Assembly (NCBI GenBank): GCA_024449915.1
Contig: JAMZAV010000297.1
Coordinates: forward strand, 930,001-994,000
Origin: Sweltsa coloradensis
Lineage: Eukaryota; Arthropoda; Insecta; Plecoptera; Chloroperlidae
Length of the DNA: 64,000 bases
Reading direction: 5' to 3'
Shown: positions 39,594-52,852 of the stretch, in pieces
How positions within the stretch are numbered: the stretch's first letter is position 1
Layout: every line of letters begins with the position of its first letter
The notes under the pieces: generated by a model
Seen by the model: the letters and a program-made list of their open reading frames with translations, nothing else
What the model was told of the DNA's origin: nothing
Databases searched by the model: none
Position numbers and translations under genes: made by a program

Positions 39594-42500
39594 CATAAGG
39601 TTTCTAGATTCTGTAGGAGGTTCTATATACTTCATAATATCCGACGACTGCAGGGTGTTTGGTCTTTGTTTTACCGGCACTGTAATTAAGCGAGCTGTTC
39701 TCTTCTTGCCTCATGGGGTACTGACATTTGTTCACTATTGCCTAGTTTAGTTTCCTATTCAAAACAAGACCAAAACTAGACAACCAATCTTCACTTGTCG
39801 TGGCCTAAGGAAATAGTGAGTTTGGTTTCGTTCGAGATAAATTAAGTAAACAGTTACTCACGAATGAATAGTCGGTCGTTCTTATTCACAAATTATCTGT
39901 CTTAGAAACCTTAGTTTTGCAGAAATCAAGAGACGTGGACCAGACAGTTTGTGTATTAACTACCCTCATAAATCCTTCTGTCAAGAACTAATTCGTTTTC
40001 CAACTTTCACTCTGATTTTCTAACGGCTTCTACCTTGACATAACTATCGGGAACGGATTAACTTTACATGACTTTGGGAGATATCGCCTTGTTATTTGCA
40101 TAATAACGTTTATTTTCGGTTCTTTCCATGGAAATGTCACCAAAGTAGGAGTTGGCGTGCCTTGTCGAAGACAAAGTTGAACGTTATCCTGAAAACAAGG
40201 ACATTTCTCCATCTGATAAGAGAAAAAGCCATCTCGGGCGCATTCAACAATACACCTAAAAGTCATCGCGAGGTTATGCACGCAAATAACCGTTTTGTGT
40301 TGACTGGAGCGAGCGAAAGTCTGGTCATCATCTCGAGCTAACGGAGCAAACGTAAGGAAACATCGACTTTAGTTTGGTGTCGTGGGAAGAGGACACAAAT
40401 AACGCAATAAGATGACTTACGACATCATGGTTTACAATATGGTTCTCGACTTAAGAGTAACTATAGCACATGTTCGACAAGAGTTTATTTATTAAACAAT
40501 TTAAATTAGATTAATAATAATAATTATGTAATATTTGAGGTTTAAACTTGATCTTTTTACAATGTTTTACACTCACCATTTGCATGTCACTGTTATTAGT
40601 TCAAATTTAAGATCTGCCAGTGCCGGATTCAAGCAAAAGTTATCTAAACAAATAAATCACAATTTACAGTGCACCATGGGTTACGTGAATTCTATTCAAA
40701 TTTATGACTTGTAAAGTTGTATGTGCTTGTAAGTATTTTTAACTCACTTTAATAATTTAATCGTTGTAATTAAACATTACGCATGATATTTAATGGAAAT
40801 TGTGGAGCTTATAACATAACACATTTCAAGAAGAGGAAACATTTAAAAATATAATTTTAGGAAACCTTGTAAGACCAAGCAAGATTGCAATGCGTGGTAA
40901 AGAAAGTCTGGGAACAAAAGCTATTCGGAAAATGAAAATACTGTTTGGGTATAGGGCAAGAAATCGGTCTCAGGCTGAGCCCAACCCACGGATTTCAAAC
41001 ATGATGATATTGCACAAAATTCTCTTCTTCTGCAGACACCAACCAATATAATATTCCAATCTTGTTATTCATATTCTTATCTCCCGACTGTTTCAATGCT
41101 AGCCTTTGCTTTTGGCTTCACTCTTTCTTCGCGCTTGATCCTTGTTTGGTTATTACCCGAGCGCCAACTAAAGCTTTGTAAAATTAGATAAAATATGAAA
41201 TGGAATATGGAAAAAATGAAAATAATCTAATGAGAAAACCAAGGCTGATGACCAACCATTGTTGGTTGACCGCAAGAATCTAGCATAATAAATTAACAAA
41301 AAGTATATTTAAAAAATTAAAAAGTTATTACAGTTGTTTTATAAATGGTTTTGCAAAATAATGGCCGAAGCATTCAGAATTGATAGAGTAAGGTATATCA
41401 ACGAAACAAGTGTCAAAAGTTCCCTAATAAAGTTTTGGAAGAACATCCTAGGATTGCCGTTCGGCGCTACTTTTGATTAAAGTTTTTTTTAATAATTTGT
41501 TAGTTCGATTGATCGATAATCGAGTTTAATCGAAGTGAAATCGTTTATCGTTAAACTCCTGGCTCTGTCAAAAAGACACAATAAAGAATAAACAGCAACG
41601 AAGCATTCCTTCACTGGAAGTATCTCTAGTAGCCAACTTACAATCTTCGATCAGGAAATGCATATTTTTAGAATTTGAGAAGTAGGCGGTCAAACAATAA
41701 ATCGAATATAATCGAAAAAATGTAATATTTAACTTTATTAAAATTGAAATGAAATCTACTAGTCGATGATTTATTAATTGCAACTCTAAATAAATCCCGT
41801 CTGTTTGATGTTCCTTGAAAGTGTTTTCTTTAGATAAAGAAAACTTTGTGTTGATCGAATAACGAGTCCGATCATCTCTATAAATATTTCGTCCAAGTTA
41901 CATTCCAGCATGGCTGACACACTTGTGTCTTTACCGACCGAAAGCAAAATGTAAAAATAACTCTTCCTAGAACTTTAGAGTATATGTAAACATCGTATTA
42001 CCTTGAACCTTCGCAAACCTCTTATAGACGACACAAGCTGTGGGTGTGAACGCCAGTTTCTGGAAGTACAAGAAAGTACTAAAACAAAATTGTTGAGCTT
42101 ACCCGTTATATTGGTGAAGAAACCGTGGCCAGCGTTGAAGCAAATTCAACTTTCATACTATTTGATCATTTCAAAAACGCAAATAACTATATTAAATACT
42201 TTAGAAGCATTCATACTATAATTTTGTGAAAGTGGACGCACATCCATGTACTAATCTGTTGCACATTTACATACTTTTAAGGTTTTTAAGTTCGTTTTTG
42301 GTAATTCCAAATTATTCCTTTTTTGGGGGAAATGGGGCAGAAAACCTCTAATTATTTCCAAAACATATGCTTTAGATTTATTCTTACGCACATATTACGC
42401 ATATAAATCTGTCGATCAACCGGTCGTTGCTAGGGTCCATTTAATTAAATTATTTATATGTTCATATGGACGATTGTTAATATTGGACAGGAAATATTTG

Positions 42501-43751
42501 CGGTTCCGAGTCGCATTCGTATAAAAACTCCAATATAGACGACGTCTGATTTTCATTTCTATCAAACACGAACCACAACATAGCTCCACAATAAAGTATT
42601 ATTAAACATTGCGAAATCCAATTCAATTAACAATTTATGATATCGTGGCGATCAACTAATTCACTCTGTGAATAGAATGGTGAAATAAAACAAATAGGCA
42701 TTCAATAGTTTGAACAATGAGAGTTGGAACGAAGGTATAGTTTTATTTCGTTCCATACAATAGTGAGCTGCGGTTTTACTGTAATTAGTTTGGACTTTGG
42801 AGAGTTTGTTTAAATGCGTATGATTGATGTTGGAGTATTGTCAATGTGAACAATTAAAACATGTCATTGTGATTTTTTTAGAAAACAAAAATTGCCATCG
42901 AGATTATTGAAATGAAGCCTTTGGAAATTAGTATATCCGATGAAATGCAAAAGCATGTAATGTTTGCACAATAGCCGCTCTATTCATATAAATTTAGTGG
43001 TATATTTTTAATATAGAGGACTGGCACTATTCGGTTGTAAGCCCGTTATAAAAGAAATTAGTTCTTACTGAACAACGCTACAAATTATAAAATATGTTCA
43101 TACGCAACTACCTATAATCGACACTGTGCCAATTTTAAACTATCAAACATGGACATTCGAATGAAAAATTACACATATAAAACCTACTTTGACTACTAAT
43201 GAGATTAGATGCGCCTATTCGAAGAAGAACCACTATATGCAAACTGTTCCGTGTAGTACTTAGTGGTGTATGCAAGTGACCTGTTACGCTGGTAATATAG
43301 GCCGCAATAGTGGTGGTGAAATTTGCGTGCAACGCCGTATGAAAATGGGCAAGTGCCAAATTTCCTCCCAAAGCAGGAACTGCTGAAGGACGTAGATGTC
43401 GCTGTTCCTGAAACTATGTGGACATTTTGGCGTCCGGTCGGAATCAAATCTCCATGTATTATTTCGTATTGTATTGTAAGCGGCGACGTGATATGTGTAC
43501 GTGTAGGCAGAAGACAATCCCAACGTTTTGTGCAGCGCTCTCACGTGTTAAACTCTATTGTTAGCGGTAGCGCCTCGCACAGGTAGGCCAAACTACAGCT
43601 TACTTTAGAACAATATACGTACAATATTAAAATGGCAAAAAATAAAACTTTATGCTGGGTTATGTTGTTGTTCAAAACAAAATATAACAACTAAAACAAT
43701 TTTGGTAATTTTGACTTCTTTGTAAGGGGAATAACAATCAACTCGCCACGG
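39594..43751. other. Non-coding, nothing identified
   Basis: About 4.2 kb of AT-rich sequence. Overlapping short frames at 43135-43586 on both strands are unrecognised. Confidence 0.5.
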
Positions 43752-43943
43752 AGTTTGGTGCAGGGACCCTCTCAATTACACTCGTTGCACGGAGACAAAC
43801 GTTTCGTCTGCCTACCCGCAGGCGTGGTGTAGTTTGGTGCAGGTGGGTGCAGGACCCTCTCAATTACACTCGTTGCACGGAGCCAAACGTTTCGTCTGCC
43901 TACCCGCAGGCGTGGTGTAGTTTGGTGCAGGTGGGTGCAGGAG
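43752..43943. repeat. Tandem duplication, 88-bp unit x2
   Basis: The unit with GACCCTCTCAATTACACTCG and CGTTTCGTCTGCCTACCCGC is repeated nearly exactly at an offset of 88 bp (43765 and 43853). The phrase GTTTGGTGCAGG occurs three times. Confidence 0.85.
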
Positions 43944-44706
43944 GAGTTTCTTGGTTTTGCCGTTGAATGTCGGGACTTGCGAAGATGTGGTGTTACATTA
44001 TTCATGAGGGTGGGACAGGGGGTGGGGGCGGGGGAGGAATGTCGGCAAGACTTAATTTATTAATTGAACGCAAGTTGGGAGTAAAAGCACCGCACTCGCG
44101 GTAACCAGCTCTCTCTCCCCCCACTCTTTCTCTCTCTCCCTTCCTCTCCTGTTCGCGTAGCTTATTCTTTCTTCACTTACAATCGACGTGCCTTTAATTA
44201 ATCATGTGTGTGTCACTTCCGCCTGGCTCGCATTAGCAAGCCTCTCACCAACTGCCATAACTCTTCTTATTGCGTAATTTGCATGTACTTAACTTTATAT
44301 CAGGGCTAGAACTCGCTTTTCCAGCTATTGCGACGATTAAAACACAAAGTCCCGCAGTTTTCGCCTAAACAGTATATGTGTGAGTGGGGGAGTCAAACTA
44401 CAAGAAACAACGTGCCATGGTGAAGCATGAACCATGAAGGTATGACATCATAACACGTGACAGTGGCTCAGAAAATTGGAAATAACCTAAAGGCACACCT
44501 GCAAAATACCTGTTCAAGAACATTGAATTGAATACCTGTTAATTAGGTTAATGTGTTTGAGAAAATACAACATTTAAAATATTGATGAAAACCGGACAAA
44601 ACTCCGGTTTTAGAAATGTTTGGGAAAAATCTACCATTTGGCAAACACATTTCAGTTCCTGAATTATTATCATTGTGAAACTGAAATCGAAATAATAACT
44701 TTTCTA
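43944..44706. other. Non-coding, with a CT-rich stretch
   Basis: A pyrimidine-rich tract lies at about 44108-44150. Otherwise nothing is supported. Confidence 0.5.
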
Positions 44707-45004
44707 TGACATAATGAATTATTTCGAGTTTCCGAGTTAAAATTAGTTTTATTACTAAAGTTTCGGGCAGATCTCCCTGCCCACCTAACGACATGCTAAT
44801 TAAAAAACATAAAGTAAACAAACAAGACAATAACAAGTCACTGCAATTGGTTAGCATTACAATACAGATCTTTGCGATGACCCTTAACAGGCGTTTGGCA
44901 GGTGGAGCTTCAGGTTACCTTGATAATGGGCAGGAAGATCTGCACGAAACGTTGGTAATAAAACTTATTTTAACTCGAAAACACGAAAGAATTCATTATG
45001 TCAC
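44707..45004. repeat. Inverted repeat, ~80-bp arms with a 137-bp spacer
   Basis: Bases 44707-44786 and 44924-45004 are reverse complements with scattered mismatches, sharing TGACATAATGAATT, CGAGTTAAAAT, AGTTTTATTAC and GCAGATCT. In both arms the same frame stays open and would encode similar peptides (ETLVIKLILTRK), so an older element could lie behind it, but no family is recognised. Confidence 0.75.
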
Positions 45005-45590
45005 ATTACATCCGAGAAAACCTACGTAAAAACATATATATATATATAGTAAACAAACACTACAAAAAAATACATAAAACAATAGTTGACAAACTGGCGG
45101 TCTGGAAACCGCTCGCTGCTAATAGAATGCAGTGATACTAAGTTGTCCTCAATGCAAATTTCATGGTGTATACTGATATAAGCTTTCTATCGTCTGTAGG
45201 TTGAGATTAAGCTCAGCTCGCGCGTTCTCTCCGCCCGTTGCCGGTAGAAAGCAATTCTACACGTTCAAAGAACCAGACGCGAAAACCTTGATTATCCGAA
45301 CAAAGGAGAATTTTGCTTTTTGTTTCAACTCTCATCACTGCCAACGAGAAACTCATGTTTTAAAACAAATTAGGGACGATTTAATTTTAATTTCTAATTT
45401 AGTCGACGGGGATGAAATAATTTATATGATTGAGTTTCCAGAGAATGAGAGAGACAGAGTCTTGCGGTAGTTTCTCAATAGTTTTTAATTGCGTTCGCTT
45501 TGTACGGTCCTCGTATATGCATTTACGTGAGGGATTCAATTATGCATCGAGGTTAGAGAGTGTTTCGTTTCTCTCTGCCTGCGTGTGCGT
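45005..45590. other. Non-coding, nothing firmly identified
   Basis: The frame at 45201-45470 (89 codons) is open but unrecognised. No supporting splice or repeat evidence was found. Confidence 0.45.
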
Positions 45591-45690
45591 GTGCGTGTGC
45601 GTGTGCGTGTGCGTGTGCGTGTGCGTGTGAGTGTCGTGTCGGTGTGCGTGGGGTGCGTGTGCGTGTGCGTGTGCGTGTGCGTGTGCGTGT
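45591..45690. repeat. GTGTGC microsatellite
   Basis: Two blocks of (GTGTGC)n separated by a short interruption near 45630-45655. Cys/Val and His/Ala/Thr frames here are translations of the repeat. Confidence 0.9.
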
Positions 45691-45744
45691 GAACGTGCAC
45701 TGTGCACATATTCGCGTGCTGTGTGCATGGGTATGTTACACATG

Positions 45745-46131
45745 CTAGGGTTGTGCGAATCTGGATTTTTGATTTTGAACTGAACTCGAACTCCTGTCCA
45801 TCGAACTTCTATAAAATATCAAACCAAACCTGAAACGAACTCGAACCTAACTTAAAGGGATATCCTAAAGTTTTAATAGGTAAAATAGTGATCTGGACCG
45901 GCACCTCCACCAAAATAGTTTGTAATTTCTGGGCCGACCCCTCCACCTTCAATTTTTGTTTATACCTGAAAATCGAAAACACTTTTTACTATGTCAAACT
46001 TTGGCTACCAACACACCACTAAAAATTAGTAAAAAAAAAATATATTTATAACCTTAACTTTTTTTTTCACCCGAACTTAGATCGAACCTTTTTCAAGTTC
46101 AAGTTCAAATTTCGAACGTTCACACATTCCT
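45745..46131. mobile_element. Possible hAT-like MITE
   Basis: The left end CTAGGGTTGTGCGAA and the right end GAACGTTCACACATTCCTG (in reverse CAGGAATGTGTGAACG) are related inverted ends. The interior has repeated GAACTCGAACC and TTCAAGTTC phrases near the ends. An 8-bp target duplication was not found. A copy of the ACCGGCACCTCCACCA word lies inside at 45897-45914, followed by a weaker one near 45935. Confidence 0.35.
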
Positions 46132-48740
46132 GCATTATTTACTTTATTTCCTCTCTTGTAATAATACTACATTCGTATCAACCCCACTTTTAAATAAAAA
46201 ATAACGTACATAATTTCATAAGTACAGTCGTATTTTACATGGTGAATTATCCTCTGACATGTACATATAAATGCTCATATTTTAAATAGAAGGGCTATTT
46301 TTCTAACATGGACTAGGTAATTTGTTGACTCGTACACTCTTATCCACACACACACTATACCCAAGTGAGTATAGAAGAGGCTTTATAGAGACTTTCATTT
46401 AATTTTCAATTGTGGTTTTAATAATATATTAGCACTCCACCTGCATCTCAAGATTACTTTGATCTTGTGTTTATAGTAACACCTACCAACATTGAGATTG
46501 GTATAGAGTCTATAGAGCGAGAAGTGAAATGTTAGGAGCGAGTCATCTGCTATGGATGATATTGAGCGCGATTACTATCATTATCTCAAAACGACTACTT
46601 TCCAACTACTCTCAACCAACACATTTCTCAACCAATCACAACATGGTGTATAGCATGCGCTAATTTAGGATTTCTTGCGTTTGTGTAAAGTTACTATCCA
46701 GTCAAATATCGCGAACTAGATGTTATATGTGCTCTAGTTGCAAATTTCCAAATTTATTGGTTCCTAGCAAATTTCGTAATTTTCCTCATTGCTAAGTCTT
46801 CTAGCCCGTGGGCTTCGCGAATTCTGAGAAAAAGTAAACATGGCGTCCATATAAAAACGTAAATCATACAAACAACAAACTACATTCTTTAACGTTACTT
46901 TTAGCAGATACTGAGAGATTGATGCCTACTTTTGTATACGAAGAGAACATTACCTTTGTAAGGCGGTATCCTACCGAAATGTTAATATGTTAGCATAGGT
47001 TCGCGGGACTCTTGTGAAATTTTCCAGTATCTCTAGGGTTAGAGCCTCATATCCCCTCGTAGCGACCCTGCATGTGGCTTTCTGCGTTAGCAACACTGTA
47101 CTTAGTGCAAACACACACTTGGTTGCTCTTCAATATAATAATATTGTGATGAACGTTAGACATTTCTAGCCTAGCCTAGGTTAACTTTCGATTTGCTTTG
47201 CCTTGCTCTAGAACTTCCCAAGTTGTGCCGAGTTTGAACGCTGCGGTTTTTATGTCTCAATATTGCTTGCTTCGTTTGACTAAGTTGCCGAGATTCTTGG
47301 GTAGACGTCTTCAAATTAATCTTTGTACTTAGTTTGATCCCACACAGCAAGTTGCGAGGGAGCACTCGAAAGTTTCCTCGCCAAATTATCGCGCTTGTTT
47401 TAAGGGTGGTCTCTGGATTATTTGAGAAACCTGTGGCCAGCAGAAAAGATGTTTACTTAAGAGGGTGCTTCCGGCTTGACGTTTTCGCTATCTTGCTATA
47501 GTTGGATAACGGCCTACTCTCGGATTTAACGAGAGGGGCGAATAGTTAAGGGTGAAAGTTTTTGGAAATTGGAATAAGTGTGTGATGGTCCAGGACAGAA
47601 GATCGAGGGGTATTTTGAAACCAAGGTCTTGTGTATCTCCACCTGAGATTCACAGAAAGTCCACTAGGAGATGTAGCTAGAAATTGCCTCATGGCTATGG
47701 AGACCACAGCCTACTACAGAAGAGATCATGATGATGGCAACTGTCAAGAGATTACATAATAATAAATTCAACTTGTCATCAACTTTAAAAAATATATATT
47801 TATACATCCTTGTTTTATCGTTTACATAATTTTACATAATCAATAATAATCATGGGAAGTATAATAAAATCTGAAGTTTTTGTATCGTGTATTTGTAATC
47901 AACAGTGTTCTACTCGAACAAAAATTAACAACCAATTCAGTAGTTATCAAACAAATTAATGTTCTATATACGAATAAGGATTTGCAAGTAAACGATAGCA
48001 TTAATTCCTATGGTTTTAAGAAATGTTATATTCGCTTGACAAAAGCGTGCACTTTCCTAAGCATTCATACTCTGAAAGATTCATACAATCGAGCTACCCT
48101 TTCAGTTTGTTTCTGCAACAAGGTCACTCTGTACATAGAGGTCGTCGATTTCATCTAGTCTAGAGTGACGTCCGTAAGATCTTCTTTTTCCATTTGCTCC
48201 GATACGAACAAACTTGGCGTGTCCGGTGAAGTTCTGAACTCGTGTACAGAACGTAATAACGTTAGAGAGAGAGAATGCCTCGTGGTTTACTCTCTGTGGA
48301 TAAAATGCTTACAACTATTTCAGCAAATCACGACTTTATATTGATATGACTTTGGTTAAAGCACGGATACGGGAGTCCCAATTTTGGTAGCGTCAAATTG
48401 TCGAAGAAATAAATTATAACTTATCGTCCATTGGAATCCTTGGTGGAGGTGACGAGTACAGAAATAATTTTAAAAAACGCATGTCAATCGGAGGTCGTGT
48501 TCGGTTTTTATTATGAGCCAGGTGTATTTCACACGAACGAACCGACCATGGATTTTAAATAGTACTCCATGGACGGACGCTTTTAGGAGAGCTTTACTCC
48601 GAGCTTAAGACGATAGTATGGCGTATTTATAGAAATTATTTTCTAAACCTCACACCAGACCATGCGATACTATTTTGACCGTGTAAACAAACTTCCAATA
48701 CACTAGGCCTCTTCGCGAACGGTTTTTTTAGTCGCGTTGA
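46132..48740. other. Non-coding; one more GGTGGAGGTG word
   Basis: CTTGGTGGAGGTGACG at about 48439-48454 is a diverged copy of the tRNA-3'-end-like word. No gene or other repeat is supported. Confidence 0.45.
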
Positions 48741-48900
48741 TGGATGAGCTTTTTTAAGTTTTTAGTATGCGTAGGATCTCTTTACTTCTTCAAGTTCCAT
48801 TGCAAAATCATTTTTGTTAAATTAGGATAATTTTTATTAAGAAGTACTAATTGCTATGGATATTACAATGTAAAATATCTGGGCTCATCTCAATAAAGCT
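48741..48900. mobile_element. Truncated relic of the TGGATGAGC element family
   Basis: Starting at TGGATGAGC (48741-48749), the sequence matches the reverse complement of the right end of the element at 30742-31530, sharing TAGTATGCGT, GGATCTCTTTACTT, TTCCATTGCAAAA and AAATATCTGG in order. The other terminus is not found, so the copy is incomplete. Confidence 0.6.
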
Positions 48901-49573
48901 GAAAGCTTACAAGAACACAAAATTAAATATTAAGTTATTTCTGTCCACGGATGGGGACACGATCTTCTTCTTCTTCTTTCTTTATCATATTGTGTTATAA
49001 TGACTACTAGCCTGACGGAATACTTGAGAAAATGCTGCGCTTGCTTCTGTAGCAAGGAATTCGTGAATCATCTTGTAATCCCTGCCCGCATAGAGGGAAT
49101 GTCCAGCAGCGATACGATCAACTGCCTATTTTGTCGCCCCCAAGAGCATTGGTTCGTGCCCAGGCCAGGTGCACGTCGCCGTCACGTCTCTATCAGTGAA
49201 CAACGAGCTTGCCTCCCCCGGGATGGCAAGAGCTTGCGGAGAATTTCTTTATCTCGTGCGAGGATGAATATCTCAGGCACTTCCTGCGGAGATGATGGAT
49301 GATACCGACAACTAGCGCTCTCTCTCTCGCTCTCGCTGTAGCTCGGTCTCTACAATTCTCGCAAACAGATGGAATGTTTTTTATCAGCAAATCTTATTAG
49401 ACACTTTGCAATATGTCAGCATGTACGTAGATAGTGCAGGTTATATTTTCTTGGCAGAGAAGATTGGTGTTGAAATCATATCCAAGAAGTGGATGTAATT
49501 GACATTAGTTTGACATGTTTTTCTTTTCTCTTGGTTATCAGATATTCCCACTTTAGCTAGGCGGATTAGCCTA
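48901..49573. other. Non-coding, nothing firmly identified
   Basis: The 100-codon frame at 49000-49302 has several Cys/His residues but no domain spacing I recognise. A short CTCTCTCG tract sits near 49319. Confidence 0.4.
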
Positions 49574-52500
49574 ACAATTGGGGGGTTTTGTGGTAGAGGG
49601 CTGAATTGTGGATTGTATACTAAGAACAATATTATAAAAAATTGCCTCGGGGAGCCATGAAAAAATCCATCCCGTTAAAGGGTTGGAAGGGGGTGAAAAA
49701 TGGCATTTTTCAAATTTTCAAAAATTCAAAAATCAAACTAAATTTGATCCTAAGATTACAAAATTATTACATATTGTAGATAAAGTCCCCATTTTAAAAA
49801 AAAAATATATATCGCCATATATGTATATCTAACCAGATTTGCACCCTTTGTCTTTTTTCACAAATTTACCCACTTTTCCTGGGAGATTTGCCTACCAGTT
49901 ACGGGTTAAATGATAGGGCCGTGAATTTTGTCTAAAACACTCAGAAAAATGATCTCAAGAAATTGGCCCGAGGAGCCCTCAAAAAAGTTGCTTGCTTATA
50001 GGAGAAGGGGGGTTGTACTAAAAGGGGTTGATAAAACTAAAATAAAGAAAACCGTATTCAATATTATATTTAGAACGCCATATTAATGTGTATTGTAGAT
50101 TGAGGTCTAACTTTAATTAAAAAAAATTAAAATTTAACCATATATGTAAATCTGATCAGATTATGCACCCTTTTCCCATTTTCATAAATTTCCTCAATAT
50201 TACGAAAGTGATCGTGCGACCACTCTTTTTGACACAAATTCTCCTAATATTACGAATTAGGACGAAAACAAGATTTTGTGATGCTTTGGGTTACATTTTT
50301 ACTCAATGGACTTTGATCCCATTTTAACAAATTCACTCAATTTCAACGAAAGTGTATCGTGTGACCATTCGTTTTGTTCAAAATTATGCCAATAATAAGA
50401 ACAAAGGGTAAAAAAAGCTTTTAACACTTAGGTACAGTTTCACTCAATGGACTTTGACCCATTTTCAAAGTTTACTCAATATTAACGAAAAATCCACATG
50501 TGATGAGTCGTTTTGTCTCAAATTATCCTAATAATACGAATTAAGACGAAATAAGCTTTGTCATACCTTTTGGGACATTTTTACTGAATGGACTTTGATT
50601 CTTTTTTTCACAAATTTACTCAATATTAACGAAAATATATCTTGTGATCACTCGTTTAGTTCAAAATTTTCCTAATATTACGAATTAGGGAAAAAATAAG
50701 ATTTTCACACCTTGGATACATTTTCACATAAGGTCTTTGACCTATTTTCTAAGAATTTGCGTAAAATGCCTATTTAGAAACATATCCTACTAAATTGGTG
50801 GTTTTGTAGTCGAGAGGTCATCACAACCTATTCGGATCAAATAATACATTTATGATGTTTGAATTATGCACTGTGAATAACTGGCCCCCCCGTTGCGTAT
50901 GCTATTAAAAAACAGTCACGTTGATGGATGAGCGTTTTTCATCAATCGATCCTCCCGTTTGTATGGTATTCATAACTACTGTTTTCTTATTAAGTATCTT
51001 ATGAAAGAATTAGCAACAAAAATTAATATATGGCAATATCAATCAGCAACTCTAACAAATTTACCCAGCCTGCGCCCGCCGCCCGGGGTAGAATTTGGCC
51101 CAGCGTATTAGCGTAGCTCTGCTGATCATACAAGAAGACAAAAAAGCAGGGTCCTTCTCACTAACATTGGCTGGTATGTGAGGGTCGTCGTCGGGGACCC
51201 CTCCCATTGACTGCGGCTCGATTTGTCCTATCGCCGCCCTGCGTTTGACTGTATTCGCTGTGCAAATACGTTTGTGCGTGTGTGGGAGGGAGGTGGGGGT
51301 GGGGGGAGGCGAGGCGAGGTGATTTCATAAGTAATGCTTGCGTGTGGTTTAATCTAACTCATGGTCTAATGCAAATTATTGAAAAGCTTTAAAGATGTTG
51401 GGCATTTTGGTTGATATTTGAACTGTTTTTAGGTATTTTTTCGATAACGGATTGACGACCCCATGGTACGGAACTACACCAGCGAATGTTATATTTAAAT
51501 TAGGCTTGCATATGATTAAATCTTACTCTTAATGATGGTCTTATGAAAACAAGGGTGATTACTAAACAAGGGTGATTACTAAACAAGGGAGTCTACTTTA
51601 CCTACATTTAACACTGTTTCAAAGCAATAGTATCACCAATGAAATGTGGAGGAAATACATTTTTTAATAACTTTTTTTATTAAGCTCTTCTTTATTTTCA
51701 AAGTGCATGACAATATATGTTCCCAATGCGTGAAGAATACTTATGTTGTACTAATTCGTATTTTTTGAATAATTTGGGACCAAACGAGTGGTCACACGAT
51801 ACACTTTCGTTGATATTGAGTAAACTTGTGAAAAAGGGATCAAAGTCTATTGAGTGATAATGTACCCAAAGCATGACAAATCTTATTTTCGTCCTAATTC
51901 GTATTATTAGGATAATTTGAGACAAAACGACTCATCACATGATAGACTTTCGTTAATATTGAGTAAACTTTTGAAAATGGGGTCAAAGTCCATTGAGTGA
52001 AACTGTACCTAAGGTGTTAAAAAACTTTTTTTATCCTTGTTCTTATTATTGGCATAATTTTGAACAAAACGAATGGTCACACGATACACTTTCGTTAAAA
52101 TGAGGAATTGTTAAAATGGGATCAAAGTCCATTGAGTAAAAATGTACCTTTTCGTCCTAATTCGTAATATTAGGAGAATTTGTGTCAAAAAGAGTGGTCG
52201 CACGATACACTTTCGTAATATTGAGGAAATTTATGAAAATGGGAAAAGGGTGCATAATCTGATCAGATTTACATATATGGTGAAATTTTAATTTTTTTAA
52301 TTAAAGTTTAGACCTCAATCTACAATACACATTATTATGGCGTTCTAAATATAATATTTGAATACGGATTTCTTTATTTTAGTTTTATCAACCCCTTTTA
52401 GAAACAACCCCCCTTTCTCCTATAAGCAAGCAACTTTTTTGAGGGCTCCTCGGGCCAATTTCTTGAGATCATTCTTCTGAGTGTTTTAGACAAAATTCAC

Positions 52501-52852
52501 GGCCCTATCACTTAACCCGTAACTGGTAGGCTAATCCTCCCAGCACAGTGGGTAAATTTGTGAAAAAAAGACAAAGGGTGCAAAATCTGGTTAGATATAC
52601 ATATATGGCGATATATATTTTTTTTATTAAAATGTGGACTTTTATCTACAATATGTAATAATTTTGTAATCTTGGGATTAAATTTAGTTTGATTTTCGAA
52701 TTTTTGAATATTTGAAAAATGCCATTTTTTCACCCCCTTCTACCCCCTTAACCGGATGGATTTTTTCATGGCTCCTCGAGGCAATTTTCTTATAATATTG
52801 TTCTGAGTATACAATCCAAAATTCAGCCCTCTACCACAAAACCCCTAATTGT
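49574..52852. mobile_element. 3.3-kb fold-back structure with ~1.15-kb inverted arms
   Basis: The left arm (about 49574-50730) and right arm (about 51705-52852) are reverse complements over their whole length, with scattered substitutions and small gaps, and are separated by about 0.97 kb. Each arm ends outward with ACAATT next to GGGGTTTTGTGGTAGAGG. The inner part of each arm holds a diverged ~140-bp unit repeated about four times, with phrases like TCAATGGACTTTGA and AATATTACGAATTAGGA. The spacer is GC-richer and starts with a TGGATGAGC terminus (50925-50933). No transposase is evident. It looks like a fold-back or long-TIR DNA transposon, or an old inverted duplication. Confidence 0.8.

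Noticed and set aside
45560..45748. Cys/Val- and His/Ala-rich open frames
   Set aside because: They are translations of the GTGTGC microsatellite on both strands.
52464..52484. Resemblance of TGAGATCATT to the start of the bantam microRNA
   Set aside because: It matches only about ten bases, recurs in both arms of the fold-back, and has no separate local hairpin of microRNA size.
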